Shown here: one piece after another, positions 1 to 6,378 of the stretch
Layout: each line of letters starts with the position of its first letter
Position numbering within the stretch: position 1 is the stretch's first letter
Source: an uncultured Candidatus Saccharibacteria bacterium
GTDB lineage: Bacteria > Patescibacteriota > Saccharimonadia > Saccharimonadales > Saccharimonadaceae
Length of the DNA stretch: 10,498 bases
Assembly (NCBI GenBank): GCA_949070545.1
Contig: CARTQV010000021.1
Coordinates: 1-10,498 of the forward strand
Reading direction: 5' to 3'
The notes under the pieces: model-generated
What the model saw: only the letters and a program-made list of their open reading frames with translations
Databases searched by the model: none
What the model was told of the DNA's origin: nothing
Translations under genes and position numbers: made by a program

Positions 1-1168
1 ATTCATCTAAAACGTCCACACACGGCACGGCACAGTCCTTCCCCAATCTATAGTCGTCCTCACCATAAGCTGGCGCGATATGTACAATTCCCGTGCCATC
101 CGCGTCACTCACAAAATCTGCCGCCCAAACTCTGTGAGCGTTCTCATCTTTCGCCGGATAATAATTTTTTTCAAACTTCTTCCAATCTACTAACTTCTTC
201 TCTGGCTCCCCCAAGAACAATGCCTCATATTCCAACCCCACCAACTGGTCCCCCTTCACCTCCGCTATTTTTGCCCACTCCTGTCCTAATTTCTTTTGTA
301 AATCTTCGGCTCGGCTCTCCGCCGCTACAAACACTCGCCCATCTCCTGCATCATACACACCATACTTCAACTCTGCATTCACTGCCAAAGCCATATTTCC
401 TGGCAACGTCCACGGCGTCGTCGTCCAAGCCAACAGATAAATTGAAATAGGGGATGTTTCTAAAATTCGAGAATCATTTGATGAGCTTTCAATCGATTCG
501 AGGATATTAGAAACATCTTTTAACGCGAACTTAACGTACGCACTAGGGTCAGTCACAGTCTGATACGCGTCATTATCCATCGTCACTTCCGACTTCGACA
601 CCGGCGTCACAAACTTCGTATCATACATCAAGACCTTCGCCCCCTCATAAATCTTCCCCGCTTCATAAAGCGTTTTAAACGCCCACCATACACTCTCCAT
701 AAAATTCTTATCCATCGTCCGATACGCACCCTTGAAATCCACCCAACGCCCAATTCGATCAATCGTTCCTTCCCAAGTCTCCGAGTTCGCCACCATTGAC
801 TCGCGCGCCTTCAAAATATAATCTTCCAGCGACCACTTCGTCCCAATCTCGCGCCGATCCGTAATCTCTAGTTGCTTCTCTACGAAATTCTCCGCTGGCA
901 ATCCATGACAATCCCAACCCCAGCGTCGCTCAACTCGCTTCCCGCGCATTGTCCAAAACCTTGGCACTGCGTCCTTCACAATACTACTAAGCAGAGTTCC
1001 ATGATGTGGCATTCCCGTAATAAATGGTGGCCCATCATAAAAAACATAGCTCTCGTCCTCGCTACGCTGTTCTACACTTTTTTCGAACACATAGTTCTTT
1101 TTCCACCATTCAATCAAGGCCTTCTCGTATTCTGCCGCCTTGCGCCTACTCCCTGCTTTGTATTTCAT
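1..1168 (-). CDS. ileS: Isoleucyl-tRNA synthetase, type 2 (N-terminal part, runs off left edge)
   Basis: This enzyme charges tRNA-Ile with isoleucine in the cytoplasm. The 389 visible residues read without interruption from the ATG at 1168. Seen: FYDGPPFITGMP followed by HHGT (residues 55-58, the place of the class I HxGH signature), then WGWDCHGLPAEN (83-94), typical of the eukaryote-like type 2 IleRS. RIGRWVDF is at about 139-146. The start of the CP1 editing domain has TTTPWTLPGN (249-258) and GTGIVHIAPAYGEDD (358-372), so editing looks intact in the part seen. The C-terminal half, including KMSKS and the anticodon-binding domain, lies outside the window. Two oddities are the Thr in place of the second signature His, and a 22-residue segment (218-239) encoded by a palindromic DNA element between the strand ending VKFALK and the TTTPWTLP motif. 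An extended -10 box lies 6 bases before the ATG and no Shine-Dalgarno is seen. ValRS or LeuRS are less likely because of the WGWDCHGLP signature. Confidence 0.95.
   Translation of the reverse strand, partial: MKYKAGSRRKAAEYEKALIEWWKKNYVFEKSVEQRSEDESYVFYDGPPFITGMPHHGTLLSSIVKDAVPRFWTMRGKRVERRWGWDCHGLPAENFVEKQLEITDRREIGTKWSLEDYILKARESMVANSETWEGTIDRIGRWVDFKGAYRTMDKNFMESVWWAFKTLYEAGKIYEGAKVLMYDTKFVTPVSKSEVTMDNDAYQTVTDPSAYVKFALKDVSNILESIESSSNDSRILETSPISIYLLAWTTTPWTLPGNMALAVNAELKYGVYDAGDGRVFVAAESRAEDLQKKLGQEWAKIAEVKGDQLVGLEYEALFLGEPEKKLVDWKKFEKNYYPAKDENAHRVWAADFVSDADGTGIVHIAPAYGEDDYRLGKDCAVPCVDVLDE
453..517. repeat. Palindromic element inside ileS
   Basis: A 65-base imperfect palindrome is centred on base 485. 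The outer arms GATGTTTCTAA (453-463) and TTAGAAACATC (507-517) are perfect inverse complements. Extending the arms to 453-475 and 495-517 gives 19 of 23 matching positions, and an inner TTGA/TCAA pair (478-481 and 489-492) shares the same centre. It encodes ileS residues 218-239 in frame, with Ser/Asn/Ile-rich content and T-, A- or C-ending codons unlike the G-ending codons of the surrounding gene. I found no second copy in this window. Confidence 0.75.
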
Positions 1169-1183
1169 ATATATATTATATCA
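1169..1183 (-). promoter_or_regulatory. ileS promoter, extended -10, leaderless spacing
   Basis: On the minus strand, TGA precedes TATAAT (1180-1175), followed by six bases and then the ATG at 1168. A start six bases after the hexamer would place the first transcribed base on the A of ATG. No convincing -35 hexamer lies 16-18 bases upstream; the TGN extension may compensate. Confidence 0.7.
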
Positions 1184-1222
1184 CAAAATCTCAATCCAAA
1201 CCTTACACCCCTACATACTTCA

Positions 1223-1480
1223 CTACAGCCAGTAGCTCACTTCGTCAAACCGCGGCAAATCCTTCCCCCGCCAAGTCCCGAGCGCCTGACCATTCTCACC
1301 GAGCGCCAAAATCGTCGGATATTCGACGATATCATAGGCTCGGCACAGTCCTTCGCCCTCTCGCGAATCAGAATTGATATCCTCCACTTCAGCCCCCGTC
1401 CTGCGCTCAAACTCATGAATCCACTCCTCAACTATCCGCCCATAGTCACTTTCTCTACGCCAAATACAAACCACCCGCAT
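1223..1480 (-). CDS. Small thioredoxin-fold protein lacking CxxC
   Basis: An 85-residue protein with a thioredoxin-like layout: a first strand (MRVVCIW, 1-7), a helix (about 13-28), a second strand ending in DINSD (34-38), a helix containing the CRAYDI segment, then the YPTI cis-proline loop (54-57) and a strand-turn-strand ENGQ...WRG (62-72). The place where thioredoxins carry WCxxC reads WRRESDY, so the redox motif is absent; the only cysteines are C5 and C46. It is therefore probably not a disulfide reductase and may be a binding or structural member of the fold. The start is firm: the ATG overlaps the nrdR stop by one base (TAATG), and AGGAGA lies a few bases upstream within the nrdR 3' end. 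It ends 54 bases before ileS. Function unknown; a link to ribonucleotide reduction is only suggested by the nrdR neighbour. Confidence 0.7.
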   Translation of the reverse strand: MRVVCIWRRESDYGRIVEEWIHEFERRTGAEVEDINSDSREGEGLCRAYDIVEYPTILALGENGQALGTWRGKDLPRFDEVSYWL

Positions 1481-1926
1481 TATTTCGCTCTCCTTTCGCG
1501 CAAAATTCGTTCAAAATCATCCAACGTCTTGAACTCCGAAAATACACTCGCGAAGCGCACATAAGCCACTTCATTCTTCTCTGCCAGAACGTCCAAAACC
1601 GCATTTCCAATCTCACTCGCCGTTACCTCGTCCTCTCCAAGCTGCCTCAGGCTCATTTCAACCCGACTCACGACTTCTTCAATTTCAAGTTCCGACCCCA
1701 TAAACTTTCCAACACTTCGTTTCACCGACGTCAGTAACTTATCTCGATCGAAATCTTCACGATTTCCACTCCGTTTTCGTACATATAGCCTCGGCGCTTC
1801 AATCCGCTCATAAGTCGTAAACCTCCGCCCATCAGCACTTACACGCCGCCGCCGAATCGTCGTACCATCATCAGTCTCACGACTTTCTAAGACTTTACTA
1901 TCTCCAATTCTCGGAGCTGCAGTCAA
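1480..1926 (-). CDS. nrdR: NrdR-family ATP-cone protein without zinc-ribbon cysteines
   Basis: Homologue of NrdR, the repressor that senses ATP/dATP through an ATP-cone and binds ribonucleotide reductase promoters through an N-terminal zinc ribbon. The 148-residue length fits the family. Seen: DSKVLESRE (9-17), TIRRRR followed by RRFTTYERI, and an ATP-cone from about residue 46 (YVRKRSGNREDFDRDKL) to VAYVRFASVF. In family members the four zinc ligands sit in CPxC before DxKVxxSR and in CxxC between RRRR and RFTT. Here these read APRI and SADG, and the whole protein has no cysteine. The start is a TTG at 1926 with AAGGAG (1938-1933) six bases upstream. The previous in-frame codons are GTT and the ftsZ stop, so no upstream extension can supply the missing cysteines. 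Expected to be co-translated with ftsZ. Its DNA-binding ability is doubtful. Confidence 0.85.
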   Translation of the reverse strand: MTAAPRIGDSKVLESRETDDGTTIRRRRVSADGRRFTTYERIEAPRLYVRKRSGNREDFDRDKLLTSVKRSVGKFMGSELEIEEVVSRVEMSLRQLGEDEVTASEIGNAVLDVLAEKNEVAYVRFASVFSEFKTLDDFERILRERRAK

Positions 1927-1929
1927 AAC

Positions 1930-3231
1930 CTACTCCTTATTCTTTCCTCGCAAACGCTCGCGTAAAGTTGGAGGAACATCCAAATCATCTTCCGTCTCAG
2001 TTCGAATCGAATCCCACATATTCGCGCGCGGTTCCGCCGTAAAATCCGCCGTATTCGCTTCCTGTGCGGCCTGTGTTACTTGTGTCGTCTGTTGCGTTTC
2101 TGGTTCTGCTGTTTCTCGTTCGTGCCGACCGCTCGCATTCATCGAGCTCATGCTGTTCATGCTCGGACCGCCATACGGCGAGCTCACACCAGTCGCATCA
2201 CTACTTGCCACATCTCCTACCGTCAAAGTCTCAACACGTTGCAACTGCTCATTCGCTAGACGTTCAGCATCAAGTTTCTGATAATATTCTGAGTCAAACC
2301 CCGTCGCAACCACTGTCACCACAATTTCGTCTTCCAATTCTGGTCGAATACTTGCACCGAAGATAATATTCGCATCTGGCGCCACCGCTCCAGTAATAAT
2401 CTCGGCCGCGTCTTGGATTTCGCTCATTGCCATATCATAGCCACCGGCCACACTAAACAACACGCCCCTTGCACCATCAATTTTCACTTCAATCAGTGGC
2501 GATTCAATCGCCTGTTGCGCAGCCAGCACTGCTCGATTGTCTCCGCTCGCACGGCCAATCCCCATCAACGCCGAACCGGCATTCTTCATCACTGCTTTCA
2601 CGTCCGCAAAGTCAAGATTAATCAAAGCATGTTCCGTAATCAGTTCAGAAATCCCCTGCACGCCTTGGCGCAAAACATCATCCGCAATTTTGAACGTTTC
2701 AAGGAGCGGCGTCCTTGGGTCAATCGTCTGCAAAAGTCGATCATTTGGAATCGTAATCAAGGCATCAACGTTCTTCGACAAATTCGCAATCGCTTCATCA
2801 GCATTCTCGCGTCGCTTTGCCCCCTCAAAAGTAAACGGTTTCGTCGCTACGCCAACTGTCAAAATGTCCCGATTCTTCGCCTCTTCCGCCACAATCGGTC
2901 CTGCGCCTGAACCAGTCCCGCCCCCGGCTCCGAGTGTAATGAAAACCATATCCGCCCCTTCCAGCGCCTTCCCAATCTCTTCTCGACCACCTTCAGCTGC
3001 ATCACGCCCCTTCTCTGGGTCGCCACCAGCTCCAAGTCCACGTCCAATATGCACCTTCGTCTCGGCGTCAGAATGATGCAAGGCTTGAGCATCCGTATTT
3101 ACTGCAACGAATTCCACACCCGACAGACCGACCTCTTTCATACGATCAATCGCTGAACCACCTGCGCCGCCGACACCGACAACCTTAATACTTGCTGAAC
3201 TTTCTACCTCTGTTGGCTTAATCTCGGGCAT
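1930..3231 (-). CDS. ftsZ: Cell division protein FtsZ
   Basis: Tubulin-like GTPase that polymerises into the division ring at mid-cell. The 433 residues include the glycine-rich N-terminal nucleotide site VGVGGAGGSA (18-27), the tubulin signature GAGGGTGSG (101-109), RRENADEA (140-147), and the T7 synergy loop NLDFADV (205-211) with the Asp residues that complete the GTPase site across subunits. After about residue 335 comes a low-complexity Ser/Gln/Thr linker. The end carries the DVPPTLRERLRG conserved peptide, which normally binds FtsA, with a basic tail. The ATG at 3231 has GAGGT about nine bases upstream. ftsA lies 70 bases upstream in the same direction, and ftsZ has its own promoter in that gap. 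The TAG stop is followed by one codon and then the nrdR start in the same reading frame. Confidence 0.98.
   Translation of the reverse strand: MPEIKPTEVESSASIKVVGVGGAGGSAIDRMKEVGLSGVEFVAVNTDAQALHHSDAETKVHIGRGLGAGGDPEKGRDAAEGGREEIGKALEGADMVFITLGAGGGTGSGAGPIVAEEAKNRDILTVGVATKPFTFEGAKRRENADEAIANLSKNVDALITIPNDRLLQTIDPRTPLLETFKIADDVLRQGVQGISELITEHALINLDFADVKAVMKNAGSALMGIGRASGDNRAVLAAQQAIESPLIEVKIDGARGVLFSVAGGYDMAMSEIQDAAEIITGAVAPDANIIFGASIRPELEDEIVVTVVATGFDSEYYQKLDAERLANEQLQRVETLTVGDVASSDATGVSSPYGGPSMNSMSSMNASGRHERETAEPETQQTTQVTQAAQEANTADFTAEPRANMWDSIRTETEDDLDVPPTLRERLRGKNKE
1933..1938 (-). promoter_or_regulatory. Shine-Dalgarno that fixes the TTG start of nrdR
   Basis: AAGGAG, formed by the last codons of ftsZ, lies six bases before the TTG at 1926. 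It supports initiation at TTG and translational coupling to ftsZ. Confidence 0.7.
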
Positions 3232-3268
3232 TACTTGATTACCTCACTTATCACTCTTTACTCCCCTC

Positions 3269-3297
3269 ATTGTAACATACCAAAATCTATTCGACAA
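3269..3297 (-). promoter_or_regulatory. ftsZ promoter
   Basis: On the minus strand, TTGTCG (3297-3292), a 17-base spacer and TACAAT (3274-3269) preceded by TGT, an extended -10. The predicted start near 3262 gives a leader of about 30 bases containing the ftsZ Shine-Dalgarno, so ftsZ can be expressed apart from ftsA. Confidence 0.65.
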
Positions 3298-3301
3298 CCC
3301 T

Positions 3302-4525
3302 CTAAAACTTACTGAACAACTTTTTCAGTAGCCCTGGCTTCTTATCCTTTTTCGGCTTCTTTCCAACCTTACCTACTGCTTTCTGCCTGCCTCCATCTAC
3401 CGACAACAGCATCAGTCCCACCGCCGCTGCATATTCTGGCTTCTGAATCGCGTCAGCAACTCCCGTCAGACCTGCTGGCTTACCAATTTTCACTGACATT
3501 CCCAACGTCTCACGCACAAATTTATCAATATCTCGCATCTTCGCACCCCCACCAGTCAAAACAATCCCCTCTGGCAATCTCTGTTCATAATGTGCCCTTC
3601 GAAGCTCTTTTCGTACCAGCCCCAAAATCTCCTCCAACCGCGCCTGCACTACTTCATCAATCTGGCTACGCTCAAATCGTAACTCTTTGCCCCGCCAACG
3701 AATCACTACCGCGTTATCAACCGACCCAAAACTCCCTGTCGCAAAACGCCGCTTGATCTCTTCAGCCACCTCTGTATCAATCGCAAGCATCACTGCAAGA
3801 TCGTTCGTAATATTATTCGAGCCAACTGGCACCACTCCAACATATTGCAAGTCATTTTCTTCAAATATTGCCACTCCTGTCGTCGACGCACCAATATCTA
3901 CCACCGCGACTCCATTTTCCTTCTGTCTTTCACTCAGCACTGCCCGTCCTGCTGCAACCACACTCGGTACAATCTGCTCTGGAGTCAGGCGCGCCTCTTC
4001 TGCCACTTTCCTCAGATTCTCATAACTCGGCGCCAAAGTCGACACCACATTCGCTTGCATCTCTAAACGTGATCCTGTCATACCAAGCGGATCTTTAATT
4101 TCGCTCTGCCCATCCAAAATAAACCGCAGTGGCACTACTTCCAAAATCTCTTGATTCGCCGGAATCCGCCCTTGCAAAGCCACGTCTTCAACTCGCGAAA
4201 TATCATTCGCATTAATCTCATGCTCCATCGCTCCAACTGCGATCATCCCCTCGGTCCGCGTCGAAACAATCTGCGCCCCATTAATCGAAATTGCCGCCGA
4301 GTTCACCTCATAACCGCTCATCCGTTCCACTTCTCCGAGCATTCGATCAATCGCCTGCGCCGGACCCGACAAATTCGCTACCACCCCTCGTCGCATCCCT
4401 GCATTCGGTGCTTCCGCATAGCCCACCACATTCAAAGCTCCCCCATTTGCCACGCTCGCAACTACCGCCCGAACATTTCCTGTCCCAATATCCAACCCGA
4501 CTACGTAGCGTGAAATTTCATCCAT
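3302..4525 (-). CDS. ftsA: Cell division protein FtsA
   Basis: Actin-like ATPase that anchors FtsZ polymers to the membrane. The 407 residues show the actin-family phosphate-1 loop VGLDIGTGN (9-17), phosphate-2 loop VVDIGASTTG (208-217) and adenosine motif IVLTGGGAKM (about 318-328). The inserted 1C subdomain, characteristic of FtsA instead of MreB, covers roughly 80-160. The C-terminus is a lysine-rich stretch ending GLLKKLFSKF, a plausible amphipathic membrane-targeting helix. The ATG at 4525 is chosen because TATAAT lies exactly six bases upstream; no Shine-Dalgarno is present, and a second ATG four bases downstream is out of frame. It is first in the ftsA-ftsZ-nrdR-thioredoxin-fold cluster and begins 36 bases after the map stop. 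Confidence 0.97.
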   Translation of the reverse strand: MDEISRYVVGLDIGTGNVRAVVASVANGGALNVVGYAEAPNAGMRRGVVANLSGPAQAIDRMLGEVERMSGYEVNSAAISINGAQIVSTRTEGMIAVGAMEHEINANDISRVEDVALQGRIPANQEILEVVPLRFILDGQSEIKDPLGMTGSRLEMQANVVSTLAPSYENLRKVAEEARLTPEQIVPSVVAAGRAVLSERQKENGVAVVDIGASTTGVAIFEENDLQYVGVVPVGSNNITNDLAVMLAIDTEVAEEIKRRFATGSFGSVDNAVVIRWRGKELRFERSQIDEVVQARLEEILGLVRKELRRAHYEQRLPEGIVLTGGGAKMRDIDKFVRETLGMSVKIGKPAGLTGVADAIQKPEYAAAVGLMLLSVDGGRQKAVGKVGKKPKKDKKPGLLKKLFSKF

Positions 4526-4531
4526 AAGCTT

Positions 4532-4560
4532 ATTATAACGTTCATATTCAAAAATGACAA
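4532..4560 (-). promoter_or_regulatory. ftsA promoter, leaderless spacing
   Basis: On the minus strand, TTGTCA (4560-4555), a 17-base spacer and a perfect TATAAT (4537-4532), then AAGCTT and the ATG. The predicted +1 is the A of the start codon. The promoter begins one base past the map stop codon. Confidence 0.75.
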
Positions 4561-4561
4561 G

Positions 4562-5338
4562 CTAGACTTCCGTCAAAACCTCACACCCATCTTCCGTCAC
4601 CAGCACCGTGTGCTCCGAGTGACATCCAATCGACCCATCCTTCATCTTCACCGTCCAATTGCTCTCCACATCGACATAATTCGCCGGTTTTCCAAGACAC
4701 GACATCGGCTCAATACAAATCGTATCTCCCACTCTTAACATATATCCGTGCCCCCGAATCCCATAATTCGGAATGTCTGGTTGCATATGCATCTCTTTCC
4801 CAATCCCGTGTCCAACATAATTCTCGATCACCCCAAGCTTCCCCTTTCTGAGCACTTTCTCAATCGCATATCCAATATCCCCTAGTCTCGCCCCTGGTTT
4901 CACCAAGTCAATCCCCGCCCACATCGCGCGTTCCGTCGTTTTTATCATCTCTTTTACTGCCGGAGAACCGCCCTTCCCCACAATCATCGTGAACGCCGAA
5001 TCCGTATAATATCCGTCATACAGCACATCAAGATCAAAACTCACCTTATCTCCGTCTTCAAACGGCTCATCTGTTGGCGCCCCATGCACCAACTCATCAT
5101 TCACCGAAATGCAAATCGCCCCTGGGAATGGTTCCTCGAGATAATCATATGCTACCTTCGCTCCCCGCGCCTCAATCTGCTCTCTCACCCATTTATCAAC
5201 TTCTTTCCCCGTCATTCCAGGCTGGACATATTCTCTCAAATCTTTGAGCACTCCCCCGAGAATCTTTCCTCCCACGCGCATCGCTTTAATCTTCTCCTCC
5301 AGCTCTTCTGGACTTTCCTGTACAAATTTTTGACTCAT
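4562..5338 (-). CDS. map: Methionine aminopeptidase, type I
   Basis: Removes the initiator methionine from new proteins in the cytoplasm, using two divalent metal ions. Counting from the ATG at 5338 (258 residues), all expected residues are visible: H85 in VHGAP; metal ligands D102, D113, H177 (in GHGIG), E210 (in CIEPM) and E242 (in HSEHT); second-shell H184; and W228. This is the bacterial type I layout without the type II insertion. A GTG two codons upstream (5344) is an alternative start, but AGAGGTG, which contains that GTG, is a good Shine-Dalgarno for the ATG. The start lies inside the 3' end of adk, so translation is probably coupled. The adk-map order is the ancestral one downstream of secY in bacteria, although secY is not in view here. 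The stop is TAG. Confidence 0.97.
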   Translation of the reverse strand: MSQKFVQESPEELEEKIKAMRVGGKILGGVLKDLREYVQPGMTGKEVDKWVREQIEARGAKVAYDYLEEPFPGAICISVNDELVHGAPTDEPFEDGDKVSFDLDVLYDGYYTDSAFTMIVGKGGSPAVKEMIKTTERAMWAGIDLVKPGARLGDIGYAIEKVLRKGKLGVIENYVGHGIGKEMHMQPDIPNYGIRGHGYMLRVGDTICIEPMSCLGKPANYVDVESNWTVKMKDGSIGCHSEHTVLVTEDGCEVLTEV

Positions 5339-5891
5339 TTTCACCTCTGTTATCTTCCTTATTCTGCGTCACTACGTTCTTCACTCTCCCCGCCACTTCC
5401 TCTTCCGTCCCCACGCCATCAATCTTCGCAATCCGCACCCCCTTCTCTGATAAAATCTCACAAACTGAATAAATATTTTGTTCAACAATCCGGAATCGCT
5501 CCTCAATCGCCTCTATCGACATATCGTCCGACCGCCCCCGCTTCATCAATCGTTCCACCAACTCCGCTTTCGGCACCTCTATAATCACCACTGTCTGAAT
5601 CCGCTCTATCGCATTCTCCACAATCCATTCTGCCTGCTCCACCGTTCGCGGATAACCATCGAGAATAATCTCTCTCCCTGCCACAATCGCCTCTGCAATT
5701 GCCTGTGTCATCAGCCGAATCGTCAAGCTATCTGGCACTAATCCCCCCTGCTCCTGGATCGCATTCACCTCTGGATCGTTCGTATCGCGTAACACCTGCC
5801 CTGCCGACAGCCACACTCCGTCGAGTTCCTCAGCCAACCTCTTTCCTTGCGTACTTTTTCCCGACCCCGCGAGACCCATCAAAATAATCAT
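5286..5891 (-). CDS. adk: Adenylate kinase (short-LID form)
   Basis: Interconverts ATP + AMP and 2 ADP. Seen from the ATG at 5891 (201 residues): P-loop GLAGSGKST (6-14), the AMP-binding region with SAGQVLRD (29-36), DGYPRT (78-83, family DGFPRT), and KRGRSDD (117-123), where a short LID replaces the long zinc-binding one. The second arginine region is ERFRIVEQ. The start is taken at MIILMG because the upstream ATG (5906) overlaps the TATAAT box that sits six bases before 5891. The last 17 or so codons overlap the start of map. The tail after VKNVV is charged and unlike the family, so the C-terminus may be a by-product of the overlap. Other P-loop NMP kinases (UMP/CMP) are possible but less likely, given the adk-map pairing. 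Confidence 0.9.
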   Translation of the reverse strand: MIILMGLAGSGKSTQGKRLAEELDGVWLSAGQVLRDTNDPEVNAIQEQGGLVPDSLTIRLMTQAIAEAIVAGREIILDGYPRTVEQAEWIVENAIERIQTVVIIEVPKAELVERLMKRGRSDDMSIEAIEERFRIVEQNIYSVCEILSEKGVRIAKIDGVGTEEEVAGRVKNVVTQNKEDNRGENESKICTGKSRRAGGED

Positions 5892-5897
5892 AATTAC

Positions 5898-5927
5898 ATT
5901 ATACACCTTTTTTGGCTTTTCTGTGAA
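5898..5927 (-). promoter_or_regulatory. adk-map promoter, leaderless spacing
   Basis: On the minus strand, TTCACA (5927-5922), an 18-base spacer and TATAAT (5903-5898), followed by GTAATT and the ATG at 5891. It lies back to back with the rpsU promoter; the two -35 boxes are only 7 bases apart. Confidence 0.7.
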
Positions 5928-5934
5928 ATAGGGG

Positions 5935-5963
5935 TTGCGAAAACGAACTCTTCTTGCTATAAT
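5935..5963 (+). promoter_or_regulatory. rpsU promoter
   Basis: TTGCGA (5935-5940), a 17-base spacer and TGC-TATAAT (hexamer 5958-5963), an extended -10. The predicted start near 5970 leaves a leader of about three bases, too short for a Shine-Dalgarno. Confidence 0.75.
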
Positions 5964-5972
5964 GTCCCTAGT

Positions 5973-6191
5973 ATGGCAATTAAAGTTACTAGAAAAGACC
6001 AGAACGAGGCCAACGAAAACCTCATCCGTCGTTTCAACCGCAAAGTTCTCCAGAGTGGAATTATGCCTTTGAAAAAATCCCAGATGCGTTTTTCAAAGCC
6101 GATTTCAAAACGCGAACGTCGCAAGAAAGCTATCATCCGTGAGATTCGTCGCACGGAGAAAGCTGAACGCATGCGTCTCGGTCTGAAATAA
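5973..6191 (+). CDS. rpsU: Small ribosomal subunit protein bS21
   Basis: A component of the 30S platform near the 3' end of 16S rRNA, where it influences base pairing of the anti-Shine-Dalgarno. The 72-residue basic protein matches the family layout: an N-terminal strand (AIKVT), a helix ENLIRRFNRKVLQSG, the RFSKPISKRERRKKA segment, and a long Arg/Lys-rich C-terminal helix. An upstream in-frame ATG (5847) would add residues absent from the family and would cross the promoter, so the ATG at 5973 is preferred. It stands alone with its own promoter and terminator, divergent from adk. Its mRNA is predicted to have almost no leader, which is notable for a protein that acts on Shine-Dalgarno recognition. 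Confidence 0.95.
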   Translation: MAIKVTRKDQNEANENLIRRFNRKVLQSGIMPLKKSQMRFSKPISKRERRKKAIIREIRRTEKAERMRLGLK

Positions 6192-6192
6192 G

Positions 6193-6218
6193 TAGCCCCG
6201 CTCCAGGGGTTATTTTTT
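6193..6218 (+). terminator. rpsU intrinsic terminator
   Basis: TAGCCCC (6193-6199) pairs with GGGGTTA (6206-6212), including one G-U pair, around a GCTCCA loop. It is followed directly by six T residues (6213-6218). It begins two bases after the rpsU stop. Confidence 0.75.
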
Positions 6219-6286
6219 ATGGGGGCAACGCCAAGATTCGAAAAATACAACCAAGAGTTAAAAATCGAGAAAATTACCAAGACCTC

Positions 6287-6315
6287 TTGTATTTTCTGTA
6301 AAAGTATGCTATAAT
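6287..6315 (+). promoter_or_regulatory. Promoter of the membrane-anchored protein gene
   Basis: TTGTAT (6287-6292), a 17-base spacer and TGC-TATAAT (hexamer 6310-6315). The predicted start near 6322 gives a leader of about 57 bases ending in the Shine-Dalgarno AAAGGGGTGA (6363-6372), unlike the leaderless genes nearby. Confidence 0.7.
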
Positions 6316-6378
6316 AGAGATATAGGGGTGCACTTTATCATTTTTAGCGCCTACTCTTTCAGAAAGGGGTGATTCTCT

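Noticed and set aside
872..1564. A 230-codon plus-strand open frame antisense to ileS, the thioredoxin-fold gene and nrdR
   Set aside because: It lies opposite three well-supported genes, has no family resemblance and no Shine-Dalgarno or promoter. Long antisense frames are expected from the strand bias.
5892..5906. An ATG at 5906 extending adk by five residues
   Set aside because: It overlaps the TATAAT box of the adk promoter, and the family N-terminus fits MIILMG at 5891.
5847..5972. An upstream in-frame ATG that would extend rpsU by 42 residues
   Set aside because: The extension crosses the rpsU promoter and part of adk on the other strand and is absent from the bS21 family.
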